A DNA stretch of 48,645 nucleotides from Tessaracoccus caeni (lineage in GTDB: Bacteria > Actinomycetota > Actinomycetes > Propionibacteriales > Propionibacteriaceae), in NCBI RefSeq assembly GCF_029211185.1, contig NZ_JARGDO010000027.1, positions 1-48,645 on the forward strand. The letters are read 5' to 3'. The number at the start of each line of letters is the position of its first letter. Within the stretch, counting starts at the first letter, position 1. Made by a program: the position numbers and the translations under genes. Below are positions 39,579-48,554 of this stretch, piece by piece. Under the pieces are notes generated by a model, which did no database searches, was not told where the DNA came from, and saw only the letters and a list, made by a program, of their open reading frames with translations.

Positions 39579-40796
39579 CTAGCCGATGCCGTTGCGCAGG
39601 GTGAGCACGGCGTCCCACAGGCCGTCGGCTGCCTGGCGTTTGCTGCCTTCGGCGCGGCCGATCACCTCGTCCGCAGCGTCGATCAGGTACAAGGTGTTGG
39701 TGGCGGTCTCGAAGCCGGCGTTCCAGCCGACGCGGTTCACGGCCAGCAGGTCGACGCCCTTGCGGCGGCGTTTGCGGCGGCCGTAGTCCAGCAACTCGTC
39801 CTCGGTATCCGCCGTTTCTGCAGCGAAACCCACCACGATCTGGCCGGCGGGACGACGCGTGACGAGGCCGGCCAGGATGTCTGGATTCTCCACCAAGTGC
39901 AGCACCGGAGGGCCGTCGGAGGCCTCCTTGCGCAGCTTTCCGTCGGCCACCTCCGCCACGCGGTAGTCGGCCACCGCTGCGGTCATCACCACGACATCGG
40001 CACCGCCGGCCTCGGCCTCGACGATGCGCTGAAGCTCTGCCGCGCTGCCCGCCCGCTCGATGTGAACAGTGGCGCGACCGGTGACGTCGCTCAGCACCGA
40101 GGCATCGATGTTCGCTGCCACGAGAACCACGTCGGCTCCGCGATCCGCTGCGGCGGCCGCCACCGCGACGCCCTGCCGCCCGCTGGAGCGGTTGCCGAGG
40201 AAGCGCACCGGATCGATCGGCTCCCGCGTGCCGCCCGCCGAGACCACCACCTTCAGCCCCGCCAGATCGCCGGAGGAGAGTAGCCGACGTGCTTCGGCAG
40301 CGATGGCCTCGGGCTCGCTCATCCGGCCGCGCCCGCTGTCCGCTCCGGTCAGCCGACCTGTGTCCGGCCCGATGACGTGCACCCCGCGAGCGATCAGCGT
40401 CGTCATGTTGGCTTGGGTGGCTGGGTGCTGCCACATCTCGGTGTGCATCGCCGGCGCCACCAGAACCGGAGCCTTGGTGGCGAGCAGGGTGGTGCCCAGC
40501 AGATTGTCGGCCAGGCCCGTCGCCATTTTGGCCAGGGTATTGGCCGTGGCGGGGGCGACGATCACCAAGTCGGCCCGCTGGCCGAGCGCGACGTGGCGCA
40601 CCTCTGCCACGTCGTCGTGCACCGACGCAGTCACTTTGTTCCGGCTGATCGCCTCCCAAGTGGGCAGCCCCACGAAGCGCAGCGCGTCGTCGGTGGGCAC
40701 GACGTGCACGTCATGGCCGTCTTCCACCAGCAGCCTGGCCAGCGCCACCGCCTTGTACGCGGCGATGCCGCCGCTCACTCCGAGCACGATCATCAT
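39579..40796 (-). CDS. coaBC: Bifunctional phosphopantothenoylcysteine decarboxylase/synthetase
   Basis: Coenzyme A synthesis. 405 residues from the ATG at 40796, where AAGGA lies seven bases upstream; the longer open frame is not supported. The N-terminal flavoprotein half (CoaC) has VLGVSGGIAAYKAVALARLL, RHVALGQRADLVIVAPATANTLAK and PAMHTEMW. The C-terminal half (CoaB) has SAGGTREPIDPVRFLGNRSSGRQG, VVVMTAAVADYR and NPDILAGL. It is a stand-alone gene here. Confidence 0.95.
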   Translation of the reverse strand: MMIVLGVSGGIAAYKAVALARLLVEDGHDVHVVPTDDALRFVGLPTWEAISRNKVTASVHDDVAEVRHVALGQRADLVIVAPATANTLAKMATGLADNLLGTTLLATKAPVLVAPAMHTEMWQHPATQANMTTLIARGVHVIGPDTGRLTGADSGRGRMSEPEAIAAEARRLLSSGDLAGLKVVVSAGGTREPIDPVRFLGNRSSGRQGVAVAAAAADRGADVVLVAANIDASVLSDVTGRATVHIERAGSAAELQRIVEAEAGGADVVVMTAAVADYRVAEVADGKLRKEASDGPPVLHLVENPDILAGLVTRRPAGQIVVGFAAETADTEDELLDYGRRKRRRKGVDLLAVNRVGWNAGFETATNTLYLIDAADEVIGRAEGSKRQAADGLWDAVLTLRNGIG

Positions 40797-40865
40797 TCGT
40801 CCATCCTTGCATCCGGGTGGCGCCCCTGCCAGACTCGCGGAAGTTGTCAGCGAAGGGCGGGAAGT

Positions 40866-41567
40866 ATGTGCACGGTGGTGGTCGAGGTGCCTGATCGCCC
40901 GGACGATCCGACGCGGGTGCTGGCCGTGCGCGACGAAGATCCGCTGCGCGCCTGGGATCCCCCGGGCGAGTGGTGGGAGGCCCACCCCGGAGTGATCGGC
41001 GTCCGAGACCGGCGCGCCGGCGGTGCGTGGCTGGCCGCCGATGGATCGCGCGGGGCGCTTGCGGTGCTGGTCAATCGCGCGACGCCACCCCTTGATCCGG
41101 CTGATGCGCCGGAGTCACGAGGCACCCTGCCGCTGGCCGTGATCGCCGGGGAACCCGTGCCGGAGCGACCGCGTACCGAGGGCTTCAATCTGATCGAAGT
41201 CGACGGCGGACGCTGCCGAGTGACGAGCTGGGACGGAAGCGAGCTGAGCACGCAGCAGCTTCGGCCCGGAGTGCACATGATCGCTCATGACGATGTCGAT
41301 GATCCCCGCACCGCGCGTATCCGTCGCTGGCTGCCCGAGTTCGCCGCCCTCGCTGGCCTGCCGAACGATGATTGGCGGGAGGCATGGCTCGGTCTGCTGC
41401 GCTCCACAACAGCCGTCGGTCCGTTGGATGACCAAGCCATCATCCGAGACAACCACCCCTACGGCATCCCCACCATGTCGCTGCTGATCTGCACCGCCGA
41501 GGTGCGGGAGGGCGCTGTGGATCTCGACTCCATCGTGCTGCCGACTCCAGGGGTCTGGGCCGGCTGA
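40866..41567 (+). CDS. TANGO2/NRDE-family protein
   Basis: 233 residues. The start MCTVVVEVPDRPDDPTRVLAVRDEDPLRAWDPP, with Cys2 and a following Arg-Asp-Glu, matches the NRDE family, whose fold resembles Ntn hydrolases. AVLVNR and a late NHPYGIPTMS fit the family. The biochemical role is unresolved; human TANGO2 is linked to lipid or haem handling. It is divergent from coaBC with a 69-base gap and is followed by a palindromic repeat. Confidence 0.85.
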   Translation: MCTVVVEVPDRPDDPTRVLAVRDEDPLRAWDPPGEWWEAHPGVIGVRDRRAGGAWLAADGSRGALAVLVNRATPPLDPADAPESRGTLPLAVIAGEPVPERPRTEGFNLIEVDGGRCRVTSWDGSELSTQQLRPGVHMIAHDDVDDPRTARIRRWLPEFAALAGLPNDDWREAWLGLLRSTTAVGPLDDQAIIRDNHPYGIPTMSLLICTAEVREGAVDLDSIVLPTPGVWAG

Positions 41568-41580
41568 CTCTCCCCGCTTT

Positions 41581-41630
41581 ACGCTCTTCGAGGTGCGAGG
41601 CCGCTCGCGGCCGAGCCTCGAGGAGAGCGT
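41581..41630. repeat. Palindromic intergenic repeat, copy 7 (complete)
   Basis: Fifty bases in a convergent gap: ACGCTCTTCGAGGTGCGAGG, then CCGCTCGCGGCC, then GAGCCTCGAGGAGAGCGT. The arms ACGCTCT/AGAGCGT pair, CGAGG/CCTCG follow, and the inner GGCCGC/GCGGCC closes the hairpin. It could act as a two-way transcription stop. Confidence 0.85.
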
Positions 41631-41640
41631 GGGGCAGGCC

Positions 41641-42555
41641 CTAGATGTGTACGAACTCGACGCCGTCGGCCAGCAGGTCGTCGATGGCAGTCCGGAAGCC
41701 TTCGGCGGTGTCGCCGTCGGGGCGGTTGAAGTGGGCGATCACGATGCCGCCGGGCTCGACGGCGGCCACCTCTGAGCGCACCGTCGCGGCGGGGTAGGTG
41801 GCGCCGGCGTCTCCATTGGTGCTGAAACCGACGGGCACCTCGCCGAGCGCGAGGGCGATCGCGACGCCCACGTCGTCGTAGTGCGCCGTGCCGGAACGGA
41901 AGAACCGCGGAGGGATGCCGGTCAAGGAGGTCAGCCGCTCGTGACAGCCCCACACCTCGTCGACGGCCTCCTGGGCATTGGCCGAGCCGGCTATGCCGTA
42001 GGCCTCGCGTCCGGTCACCGAGAGCGGCACGTGCCGGGTGCCATGGTTGCCCAGCTCGAACAGCGGCTCGGCGATCAGCTTCTCTATGAACCTGGGGTTG
42101 GCGTCGATCCAGCGCAGGTTCACGAACAGCGTGGTTGGCACTCTCGCGTCGATCAAGTAGTCGAGGAGTTCGTCGTCGACGCCGGAACCATGCTTCCCAC
42201 CGCACGCGTCGAAGGTCAGCGCCACCCGGGGGCGGCCGTCGGAGGTCAGCGGCTCGTCGAGGCGCGAGACGATGCCGGGCAGGTCCATGCCCCAGTCGGT
42301 GGGCGTCGCGTCGGCGAACCGGGCCGCGACCTCGGCCGGATCAGGCCCTGCCGGCGTCGGGGTGGCAGAGGGCGAGGCGACGGCCGTGGCGCTCGGCGAG
42401 GCAGAGGGGGAAGGGGTAGGAGAGGGTGAGGGGGTGGCCGTCGGGCTGGGCTCCCCGTCCGGTCCGGGGGCGCAAGCCAACACCGTGAGACCCGCGCCAC
42501 CGGCGGATGCCAGCAGCAGCCGCCGGCTCAGTGGCGTCGATGTCGGACTCGTCAT
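41641..42555 (-). CDS. Polysaccharide deacetylase (CE4-like) lipoprotein
   Basis: 304 residues. A signal with SRRLLLASAGGAGLTVLAC gives a lipobox with Cys28. A Pro/Ser/Thr spacer of about 40 residues follows. The NodB-like domain has TFDACGG at 114-120, ELGNHGTRHVPL with His171 and His175, and RFFRSGTAHYDD. Motif 1 has one Asp replaced (TFDAC rather than TFDDG), seen in some families. It probably acts outside the cell on a glycan or cell-wall polymer; activity is not proved. Shares the strand and spacing (10 bases) with the TSUP gene upstream. Confidence 0.85.
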   Translation of the reverse strand: MTSPTSTPLSRRLLLASAGGAGLTVLACAPGPDGEPSPTATPSPSPTPSPSASPSATAVASPSATPTPAGPDPAEVAARFADATPTDWGMDLPGIVSRLDEPLTSDGRPRVALTFDACGGKHGSGVDDELLDYLIDARVPTTLFVNLRWIDANPRFIEKLIAEPLFELGNHGTRHVPLSVTGREAYGIAGSANAQEAVDEVWGCHERLTSLTGIPPRFFRSGTAHYDDVGVAIALALGEVPVGFSTNGDAGATYPAATVRSEVAAVEPGGIVIAHFNRPDGDTAEGFRTAIDDLLADGVEFVHI

Positions 42556-42565
42556 GGGGCTCCTC

Positions 42566-43288
42566 TCAGAACAGCGCGTCGATCAGCAGGATCGACGCGG
42601 AGACCGTCGACAGCGTGAGCATTCCGATCCGGAAGCCCTTCGGCGTCAGGTGGTTGCGCGCTCTCCGCGACGCGGCCATCCCGAGCAGGGTGGCCGGCAT
42701 CATCAGTACGCCGATGACCAACGCGTAGCCCTGCACGACGCCACCCATCGCGAGCCCTCCGAGCGAGACGGCCGTGCCCACAAGGAAGGTGGCAGCGAGG
42801 GTGGCGCGCACGGCGGCGGGCGTCATGTCGGCCATCACGATCGCGATCGGCGGCCCTCCGATGCCGGCGGCGGTTCCCGAGACGCCGGAGATGGCTCCGG
42901 CTCCGGTCAGGGTGACGGGAGTGAGCGGCACCCGGATGCGCACGACGCTGAGGAACACCATCATCAGCACCAAGGCGGCGATGACGGCCTTCAGGCCGTT
43001 CAGCGGCAGCACGGCGACGAGCCAGACGCCCAGGGCCGTGGTCGGCGTCTGTCCGAGCAGAACCCAGCCGAGCGCCTTCTTGTCCAGGTGCTGGCGCTCC
43101 TGCAGCAGGGTCATCACGGGAAGACCGGCGCCGGCCAGCAGGGTGGCGACGGGCACCAGCGACGGGTCGACCAGCGCCAGGATGGGGACGGCCAACACAC
43201 CCATTCCGAACCCGATTACGCCTTGCACGAAGCCTCCGGCGAATCCCAGGACGATCGCCAGCGCCACGAGCCACACATTGATGCCCAC
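42566..43288 (-). CDS. TSUP-family permease (TauE/SafE-like)
   Basis: 240 residues, about seven hydrophobic segments. Glycine-rich repeats GFAGGFVQGVIGFGMGVLAVPIL and SGTAAGIGGPPIAIVM are the two family half-motifs. These proteins export or import sulfite, sulfonates or other small anions; the substrate is unknown. It lies 21 bases after the membrane gene at 43310. Confidence 0.88.
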   Translation of the reverse strand: MGINVWLVALAIVLGFAGGFVQGVIGFGMGVLAVPILALVDPSLVPVATLLAGAGLPVMTLLQERQHLDKKALGWVLLGQTPTTALGVWLVAVLPLNGLKAVIAALVLMMVFLSVVRIRVPLTPVTLTGAGAISGVSGTAAGIGGPPIAIVMADMTPAAVRATLAATFLVGTAVSLGGLAMGGVVQGYALVIGVLMMPATLLGMAASRRARNHLTPKGFRIGMLTLSTVSASILLIDALF

Positions 43289-43309
43289 GGTCGTCTCGAC
43301 TGCCCTTCG

Positions 43310-44272
43310 CTAGAGACGCCGGTTCGGCGTCGGGTCGCCGGGGCCCGAGGCGTCGCCGGACGGGTCGGTCATGGTCGGCGTGCCGAGCCGGGTGGGCGGC
43401 TCGTCGCCGGGTGACGGCGATCCACCGGACTCGGAGGGCTCGCCCGAATCCGGATCAGCAGACGTCGGCTCTCCGGAGGAAGGCTGACCGGATGTCGGCT
43501 CGCCCGACTGCGGCGGTCCGGACGTCGGCTCACCCGACCCCTCGCCGCTGGCCTGCGTCGGCACGGGCGGGGGAGGGCTGACCAATGGGGCGTTCTGGAA
43601 GACGAGGATCGCCAGGAGCAGCCCCAACGCGGCGAGCAGGATCATCAGCAGCCACGACACCAGGATGCTCACCCAGCCGGCGCGGTCCCGCCGTCCGGGC
43701 CACGCGAGGGCCCAGGTACGCGAGACCCCCGGGGCGGCGTCGTTGATCCAGTGCAGGCGGTAGTCGGGGCCTGCGGGCTCGCTCAGGGGCGGCGTCACCA
43801 GGAGATCGACGGCGCGGAGCACGCGGACGGCCTCGAAGACCGCCTTGACGGTGCCGTCGAAGGCCAAAGCAGCCCACGGCGCCAGGGGAGCGAGGGTCGA
43901 CAGGTGCGGGTCGTCGGACTCGCTGCGGAACCGCACTCCCATCCGCCCGTCGTCCTGGCCATGACCGCCACGAGCCACCACGGTGTCGATGTGCATCGCG
44001 TTGACCTCGCCGGCGAAGCGCTCCCTCGCCGCGTGATCGGCGGCGGCGCCCTCGGAGAGCAGAACCAGCATCACCGGTTCGCCACCGTCTTCGTTAGCCC
44101 CGTAGACGACGCCCGCCGGGGTCTCCGCGAGACGCGAGGTCAGCCAGAACGCGCCTACCTTCGCCGGGTCTCCGGGATCGAGCGGGTGATGCTGGGCGAG
44201 CGGAAGAGACGACGCCTCGTCGCCCGGCACGGGCTGGCCGGCCGGGGAGGCGTCAGGAGTCTCGTCGGTCAT
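43310..44272 (-). CDS. Membrane protein with kinase-like N-terminus and repeat tail, function unknown
   Basis: 320 residues. Residues 37-90 (VGAFWLTSRLAETPAGVVYGANEDGGEPVMLVLLSEGA) loosely resemble the N-lobe of a Ser/Thr kinase, but there is no catalytic loop. One membrane helix lies at about 200-226. The C-terminal tail is made of SGEPTSG-type repeats (SGEPTSGPPQ, SGEPTSGQPS, SGEPTSADPD) and is Pro/Ser/Gly-rich, so it should be outside the cell. Divergent from moxR. The family is not recognised, and the kinase resemblance is by eye only. Confidence 0.72.
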   Translation of the reverse strand: MTDETPDASPAGQPVPGDEASSLPLAQHHPLDPGDPAKVGAFWLTSRLAETPAGVVYGANEDGGEPVMLVLLSEGAAADHAARERFAGEVNAMHIDTVVARGGHGQDDGRMGVRFRSESDDPHLSTLAPLAPWAALAFDGTVKAVFEAVRVLRAVDLLVTPPLSEPAGPDYRLHWINDAAPGVSRTWALAWPGRRDRAGWVSILVSWLLMILLAALGLLLAILVFQNAPLVSPPPPVPTQASGEGSGEPTSGPPQSGEPTSGQPSSGEPTSADPDSGEPSESGGSPSPGDEPPTRLGTPTMTDPSGDASGPGDPTPNRRL

Positions 44273-44389
44273 CGCGTCCCATCACACCACATGCCCGAAG
44301 CTTCAGCACAGCGGATCGCGGCGGCACTACTGCAGCAACCCGGTATCGTGGACGCCGTTCGTCGTGATCACACCCAAGGAGCGGCCCAG

Positions 44390-45442
44390 GTGACCGAGCA
44401 GATCGATCGGCCTCAGAGCGTGGCAGAGGCAGCCACCCTGCTCGGCCAGGCAATCAGCCAGGTGCAGCGCGTCATCGTGGGCCAGGAGCACATGGTGCAA
44501 CAACTCATGGTGGCGCTTCTCGCGAAGGGGCACTGCCTCCTCGAGGGCGTGCCCGGCGTGGCCAAGACGTTGGCCGTGCGCTCCTTCGCCACCGTCGTCG
44601 GCGGCGACTTCGCGCGCGTCCAGTTCACCCCAGACCTGGTGCCCTCCGACATCGTCGGCACCCGCATCTACTCCGCCAAGACGGAGAGCTTCGCCATCGA
44701 GCTGGGGCCGGTGTTCGCCAACTTCGTGCTGGCCGATGAGATCAACCGCGCGCCCGCCAAGGTGCAGTCGGCGATGCTCGAGCTGATGGCGGAGAAGCAG
44801 GTCTCCATCGGCGGGCGCACCTACCCGGTGCCCGATCCGTTCATCGTGATCGCGACGCAGAACCCCGTCGAGTCGGAAGGCGTCTACCCGCTGCCCGAGG
44901 CCCAGCGCGACCGCTTCCTGGTGAAGGTCGACGTGCCGTACCCGCGCGGCAACGAGGAGCTCGACATCCTGCGCCGGATGAGCGTCACGCCGCCCACCGC
45001 CGAGCAGGTGCTCAACCCCGATCTGGTGCGCCACCTCCAGCAGCTCGCCTCTGGCGTCTTCGTGCACAACCTGGTGGCCGAGTACATCGTGCGCCTGGTG
45101 CTGGCCTCCCGGACGCCGTCGGAGTTCGACATGCCCGATCTGGAGCCCGTGATCCAGATCGGCTGCTCGCCGCGCGCCACGCTCGGCCTGGTGGCCGCCT
45201 CGCGCGCGCTCGCGCTGATCAACGGCCGCGACTACGTGCTGCCCACCGACGTCCAGGCCGTGGCCAAGGACGTGATGGCGCACCGCATCGTGCTCGGCTT
45301 CGACGCGGTGGCCGACAACATCGACCCCATCGACGTGGTGGAGCGCATCGTCGCCATGGTGCCGGCGCCCACCCCCGTGTGGAACGACCAGCAGCGTCAA
45401 CAGCGCCACGCCCAGCACTCGCATCAGCCCGGTCGGCTCTGA
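44390..45442 (+). CDS. moxR: MoxR-type AAA+ ATPase
   Basis: 350 residues from the GTG at 44390, chosen because AAGGAG at 44376-44381 is eight bases away; an in-frame ATG at 44291 has no site. Walker A GVPGVAKT at 53-60, Walker B FVLADEIN with Asp116-Glu117, sensor I IATQNPVE, and the Arg finger region PLPEAQRDRF. MoxR proteins act as chaperone-like ATPases with VWA and DUF58 partners encoded downstream. First gene of moxR-DUF58-VWA-VWA. Confidence 0.94.
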   Translation: MTEQIDRPQSVAEAATLLGQAISQVQRVIVGQEHMVQQLMVALLAKGHCLLEGVPGVAKTLAVRSFATVVGGDFARVQFTPDLVPSDIVGTRIYSAKTESFAIELGPVFANFVLADEINRAPAKVQSAMLELMAEKQVSIGGRTYPVPDPFIVIATQNPVESEGVYPLPEAQRDRFLVKVDVPYPRGNEELDILRRMSVTPPTAEQVLNPDLVRHLQQLASGVFVHNLVAEYIVRLVLASRTPSEFDMPDLEPVIQIGCSPRATLGLVAASRALALINGRDYVLPTDVQAVAKDVMAHRIVLGFDAVADNIDPIDVVERIVAMVPAPTPVWNDQQRQQRHAQHSHQPGRL

Positions 45443-45450
45443 TCAGGCAC

Positions 45451-46515
45451 GTGGACGTCTCCTTCCAGCCACCCACCGGAGCGCCGATCCCGCCGGCGCC
45501 GCAGGCCGACGCGGCCATGTCGGTGCTCAAGGCGCCCTCCGGCCCGACGGTGCCGCTCAACCGGCTCGCACCGGAGGCGGCGCTGCGTCGGCTGGAGCTC
45601 ACCGTGGTGCGACGGTTGGAGGGCTTCCTGCAGGGCGACCACCTGGGGCTGCTCCCCGGACCGGGCAGCGAGTCCAACGACGCGCGGGTCTATCACCCGG
45701 GGCAGGACGACGTGCGCAAGATCGACTGGGCGGTGACGGCCCGCACCGGCGAGACCCACGTGCGCGACACCGTCGCCGATCGTGAACTCGAGGTGTGGGG
45801 CCTGCTCGACGTCACCCCGTCGATGAACTGGGGCACCGAGGGCATCACCAAGCGCGATCTCGGCATCGCCGCCATCGCCACCATCGGCTTCCTCAGCCAG
45901 CGCATGGGCGACCGGTTCGGCGGCATGATGATGCGCCCCGACTCCATCCGACGCATCCCCGCCCGTTCCGGCCGCACGGCGCTGTACGGCCTGCTGCGCA
46001 CCATGCTGACGGACCCGATCGTCCCCGACAACGCCACCGGCCGCTATGAGCTCGCCGACGGCATCGAGCAACTCGCCCGCTCGCAGCGCCGCCGCGGCAT
46101 GCGCGTGGTCGTCTCCGACTTCCTGACCGCCGGCGACGCCGAGCTCGATCCGGAGGTTCCCCCGCCGTGGGAGCGGTCGCTCCGCCGGCTGGGGGTGCGC
46201 AACCAGGTGCTGTGCGTCGAGGTGGTCGATCGGCACGAGATGGAGCTGCCTGACGTCGGGGAGATGCTCATCCGCGACCCTGAAACCAGCTTCGCCCGCT
46301 ACATCAATACCAGCGACCCCGCCGCCCGTCGACGCATGGATCAGGCGACGCAAGCTCAGCGCGACCGCATCCGCACCGCCCTGCGACGTGCCGGCGCCGG
46401 ACACATCCAGCTGCGCACCGACCGCGACTGGGTGGCCGATATCGCCCGCTTCGTGCTCAACTACCGACGCACCGCCGGTATCCTGCATCAGCCGCCCCGG
46501 GGGGTGAGCAAGTGA
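45451..46515 (+). CDS. DUF58-domain protein of the MoxR operon
   Basis: 354 residues, GTG at 45451, eight bases after the moxR stop. A Pro-rich lead is followed by RYHPGQDDVRKIDWAVTARTGETHVRD, the DUF58 signature. VWGLLDVTPSMNWG and VVVSDFLTAG show it is a von Willebrand factor A-like fold with a metal site. Its end overlaps the next start by four bases. Partner of MoxR; process unknown. Confidence 0.93.
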   Translation: MDVSFQPPTGAPIPPAPQADAAMSVLKAPSGPTVPLNRLAPEAALRRLELTVVRRLEGFLQGDHLGLLPGPGSESNDARVYHPGQDDVRKIDWAVTARTGETHVRDTVADRELEVWGLLDVTPSMNWGTEGITKRDLGIAAIATIGFLSQRMGDRFGGMMMRPDSIRRIPARSGRTALYGLLRTMLTDPIVPDNATGRYELADGIEQLARSQRRRGMRVVVSDFLTAGDAELDPEVPPPWERSLRRLGVRNQVLCVEVVDRHEMELPDVGEMLIRDPETSFARYINTSDPAARRRMDQATQAQRDRIRTALRRAGAGHIQLRTDRDWVADIARFVLNYRRTAGILHQPPRGVSK

Positions 46516-47477
46516 GCTGGATACCTGAGTTCCTGAGCCCCGACCGACTCTGGTCGCTGCTGGTGCTGCCGCTGCTGATCATCGCCTATCTGATCGTGCT
46601 GCGCCTCAAGGGACGCGTCTCGATGCGCTACACCAATACCGGCGTGCTGGGCCGCGTCGTCGGATCTCAGCGTCAGTGGACGCGGCACCTGGCCGTGGCC
46701 ATGTCGCTGTGCTCGCTCTTCGCGCTGGGCATGGCGTGGGCGCAGCCGCTCGGCGTCAGCAAGGAGCCGCGTGAGCGGGCCACCGTCGTGATGGTCGTCG
46801 ACACCTCGCGCTCGATGGCCGCCGCCGACGTCGAGCCGGATCGGCTGACCGCAGCCAAGGCCAAGGCCAAGGAGTACATCGAATCGCTGCCACCCGGGTT
46901 CAACGTGGCACTGGTCAACCTCTCTGCCACGCCGTCGATCAAGATGCCGCCGTCCACCGACCGCGGGGCGATCGGTCGTGCGCTGGACGCGCTGGACTTC
47001 GAGGACGGCACTGCGCTCGGCAGCGCCATCGACGTGGCGCTCAAGGCCATCGCTCAGGCTCCGGTCGGGGATGACGCGGCAGAACCTGCTCCGGCGATGA
47101 TCGTGATCCTCTCGGATGGCACCAATACCGACGGCCCCGATCCCTCGGACGCCGTTGACCAGGCGGTGGACGCCGAGGTGCCGATCTACACCATCGCCTA
47201 CGGCACGGAGAATGGCTTCGTCGACCTGGACGGCAAACGCGAGAACGTCGCGCCCGATCCCGAGACGATGGCCGAGATCGCCGAGGCGACGGGCGGGCGG
47301 TCGGTCGAAGCCTCGTCGGCCGAGGCGCTGGACAAGGCCTACCAGGAGATCGGCTCGTCGGTGGGCTACGAGGAGGTCAAGAAGCCGGTGACGGCGCGCT
47401 ACGCCTTCTTCGCCCTGGGCTTCGCGATCGTAGCTGCTCTCGGCGCGGTGATGATGGCGGCGAGGTGGCCCCGATGA
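46512..47477 (+). CDS. VWA-domain membrane protein (BatA-like), first
   Basis: 321 residues, GTG start inside the end of the DUF58 gene. Two N-terminal hydrophobic segments (LLVLPLLIIAYLIVL and AVAMSLCSLFALGMA), then a VWA domain with the metal site DTSRS at 97-101, and a C-terminal membrane segment (FFALGFAIVAALGAV). The metal site is intact, so it should bind a partner. Paralogue of the following gene. Confidence 0.93.
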   Translation: MSWIPEFLSPDRLWSLLVLPLLIIAYLIVLRLKGRVSMRYTNTGVLGRVVGSQRQWTRHLAVAMSLCSLFALGMAWAQPLGVSKEPRERATVVMVVDTSRSMAAADVEPDRLTAAKAKAKEYIESLPPGFNVALVNLSATPSIKMPPSTDRGAIGRALDALDFEDGTALGSAIDVALKAIAQAPVGDDAAEPAPAMIVILSDGTNTDGPDPSDAVDQAVDAEVPIYTIAYGTENGFVDLDGKRENVAPDPETMAEIAEATGGRSVEASSAEALDKAYQEIGSSVGYEEVKKPVTARYAFFALGFAIVAALGAVMMAARWPR

Positions 47478-48439
47478 TGACGCAGCTCGCGCTCGAGTTC
47501 CTCCGACCGGAGCGGCTCTGGGCACTGGGGCTGGTGCCGCTGATCGGGCTGGCCTACGTGCTGGCCTCCGGTCGCGTCGCCAAACAGGCCAAGACGCTGT
47601 CCAACCGGCTGCGCGCCGTGGTGCCCAGGGATGCGGCCTGGAAGCGACACAGCGCGGTGCTGTTGGCCCTGCTTTCGCTGGCGTCGCTGGTGGTGGCCTG
47701 GGCGACGCCCAAGGCCTACGTGCTGGAGCCCCGAGATCGCGCCACCATCGTGATCGCGATGGACGTCTCGTGGTCGATGGAGGCCGACGACGTGGCCCCC
47801 ACCAGGATCGCGGCGGCCAAGGACTCGGCCAAGGGCTTCCTTGCCTCGCTCCCTCCTCGGTTCAACGTCGCGCTGGTCACTTTCGCGGGCACGCCGGCGA
47901 TCGCGGTTCCGCCCACGGTGGACCGAGGAGCGGTCTCCCGCGCCATCGACGCGCTCGAGCTGGCGCCGTCGACGGCGGTGGGCGAGGGCATCTATTCGTC
48001 GCTCGATGCCTTGGCCCTGGTGCCGGAGGATCCCGACGATCCCGAAGCCGTCGCCCCCGCCGCGGTGGTGCTGCTTTCCGACGGCGCCACCAACATGGGG
48101 CGCTCATCGGTGGGGGCTGCGGAAACCGCCGGTGAGTGGGGCGTGCCCGTTTATACGATCGCTTACGGCACCCAGGACGGCTACGTCGAGCAGGACGGCG
48201 TCTACCAGCGCGTGCCTGTCGACCACTACGAGATGACCGAGGTTGCCAAGGCCTCCGGTGGCAAGAAGTTCTCGGCCGAGACGGCCTCTCAGCTCGACGA
48301 GGTGTACGACGCGATCCGCCAGTCCGTCGGCTACGAGGCGGTCCCGGCCGAGATCACCGACCGCTACGCCGGCCTCGCCCTCATCTTCGCCGCCCTTGCC
48401 GCCCTCGGCGTCATCTCCCTCGCCGCCCGCTGGCCCTGA
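47474..48439 (+). CDS. VWA-domain membrane protein (BatA/BatB-like), second
   Basis: 321 residues, the same length and layout as the previous gene: N-terminal hydrophobic segments, VWA metal site DVSWS at 97-101, C-terminal membrane segment. The ATG overlaps the previous stop by four bases. A tandem duplication is likely, with the metal sites at equal positions. It is the last gene of the operon that can be seen. Confidence 0.93.
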   Translation: MMTQLALEFLRPERLWALGLVPLIGLAYVLASGRVAKQAKTLSNRLRAVVPRDAAWKRHSAVLLALLSLASLVVAWATPKAYVLEPRDRATIVIAMDVSWSMEADDVAPTRIAAAKDSAKGFLASLPPRFNVALVTFAGTPAIAVPPTVDRGAVSRAIDALELAPSTAVGEGIYSSLDALALVPEDPDDPEAVAPAAVVLLSDGATNMGRSSVGAAETAGEWGVPVYTIAYGTQDGYVEQDGVYQRVPVDHYEMTEVAKASGGKKFSAETASQLDEVYDAIRQSVGYEAVPAEITDRYAGLALIFAALAALGVISLAARWP

Positions 48440-48443
48440 CCGC

Positions 48444-48493
48444 GCTCCGAGGCGCGAACCCGCATCCCGGGCTCCGAGGCGCGGACCCACATC
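48444..48493. repeat. Two 27-bp tandem units next to the last palindrome
   Basis: GCTCCGAGGCGCGAACCCG with CATC at 48444-48466, and the near copy GCTCCGAGGCGCGGACCC with ACATC at 48471-48493, at a period of 27. They begin five bases after the VWA stop and lead into the palindrome head at 48494. The arrangement mirrors the array at 2374. Confidence 0.75.
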
Positions 48494-48525
48494 ACGCTCT
48501 TTGAGGTGCGAGCGCCAGCGAGCCT
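48494..48525 (+). repeat. Half palindromic repeat, copy 8, cut after GAGCCT
   Basis: ACGCTCTTTGAGGTGCGAG, GCGCCAGCGAGCCT, and then GTTACGAAG instead of the expected CGAAAAGAGC. The left half is intact and the right half is missing. The next 30 or so bases and the transposase frame belong to another element, so an insertion at this point is likely. Confidence 0.75.
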
Positions 48526-48554
48526 GTTACGAAGATGGTCTGTTGGTGTGGGGG

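Noticed and set aside
43751..44289. Plus-strand extension of moxR upstream of 44390
   Set aside because: It is antisense to the membrane gene at 43310. The GTG at 44390 has a good ribosome-binding site and starts directly before the AAA+ domain.
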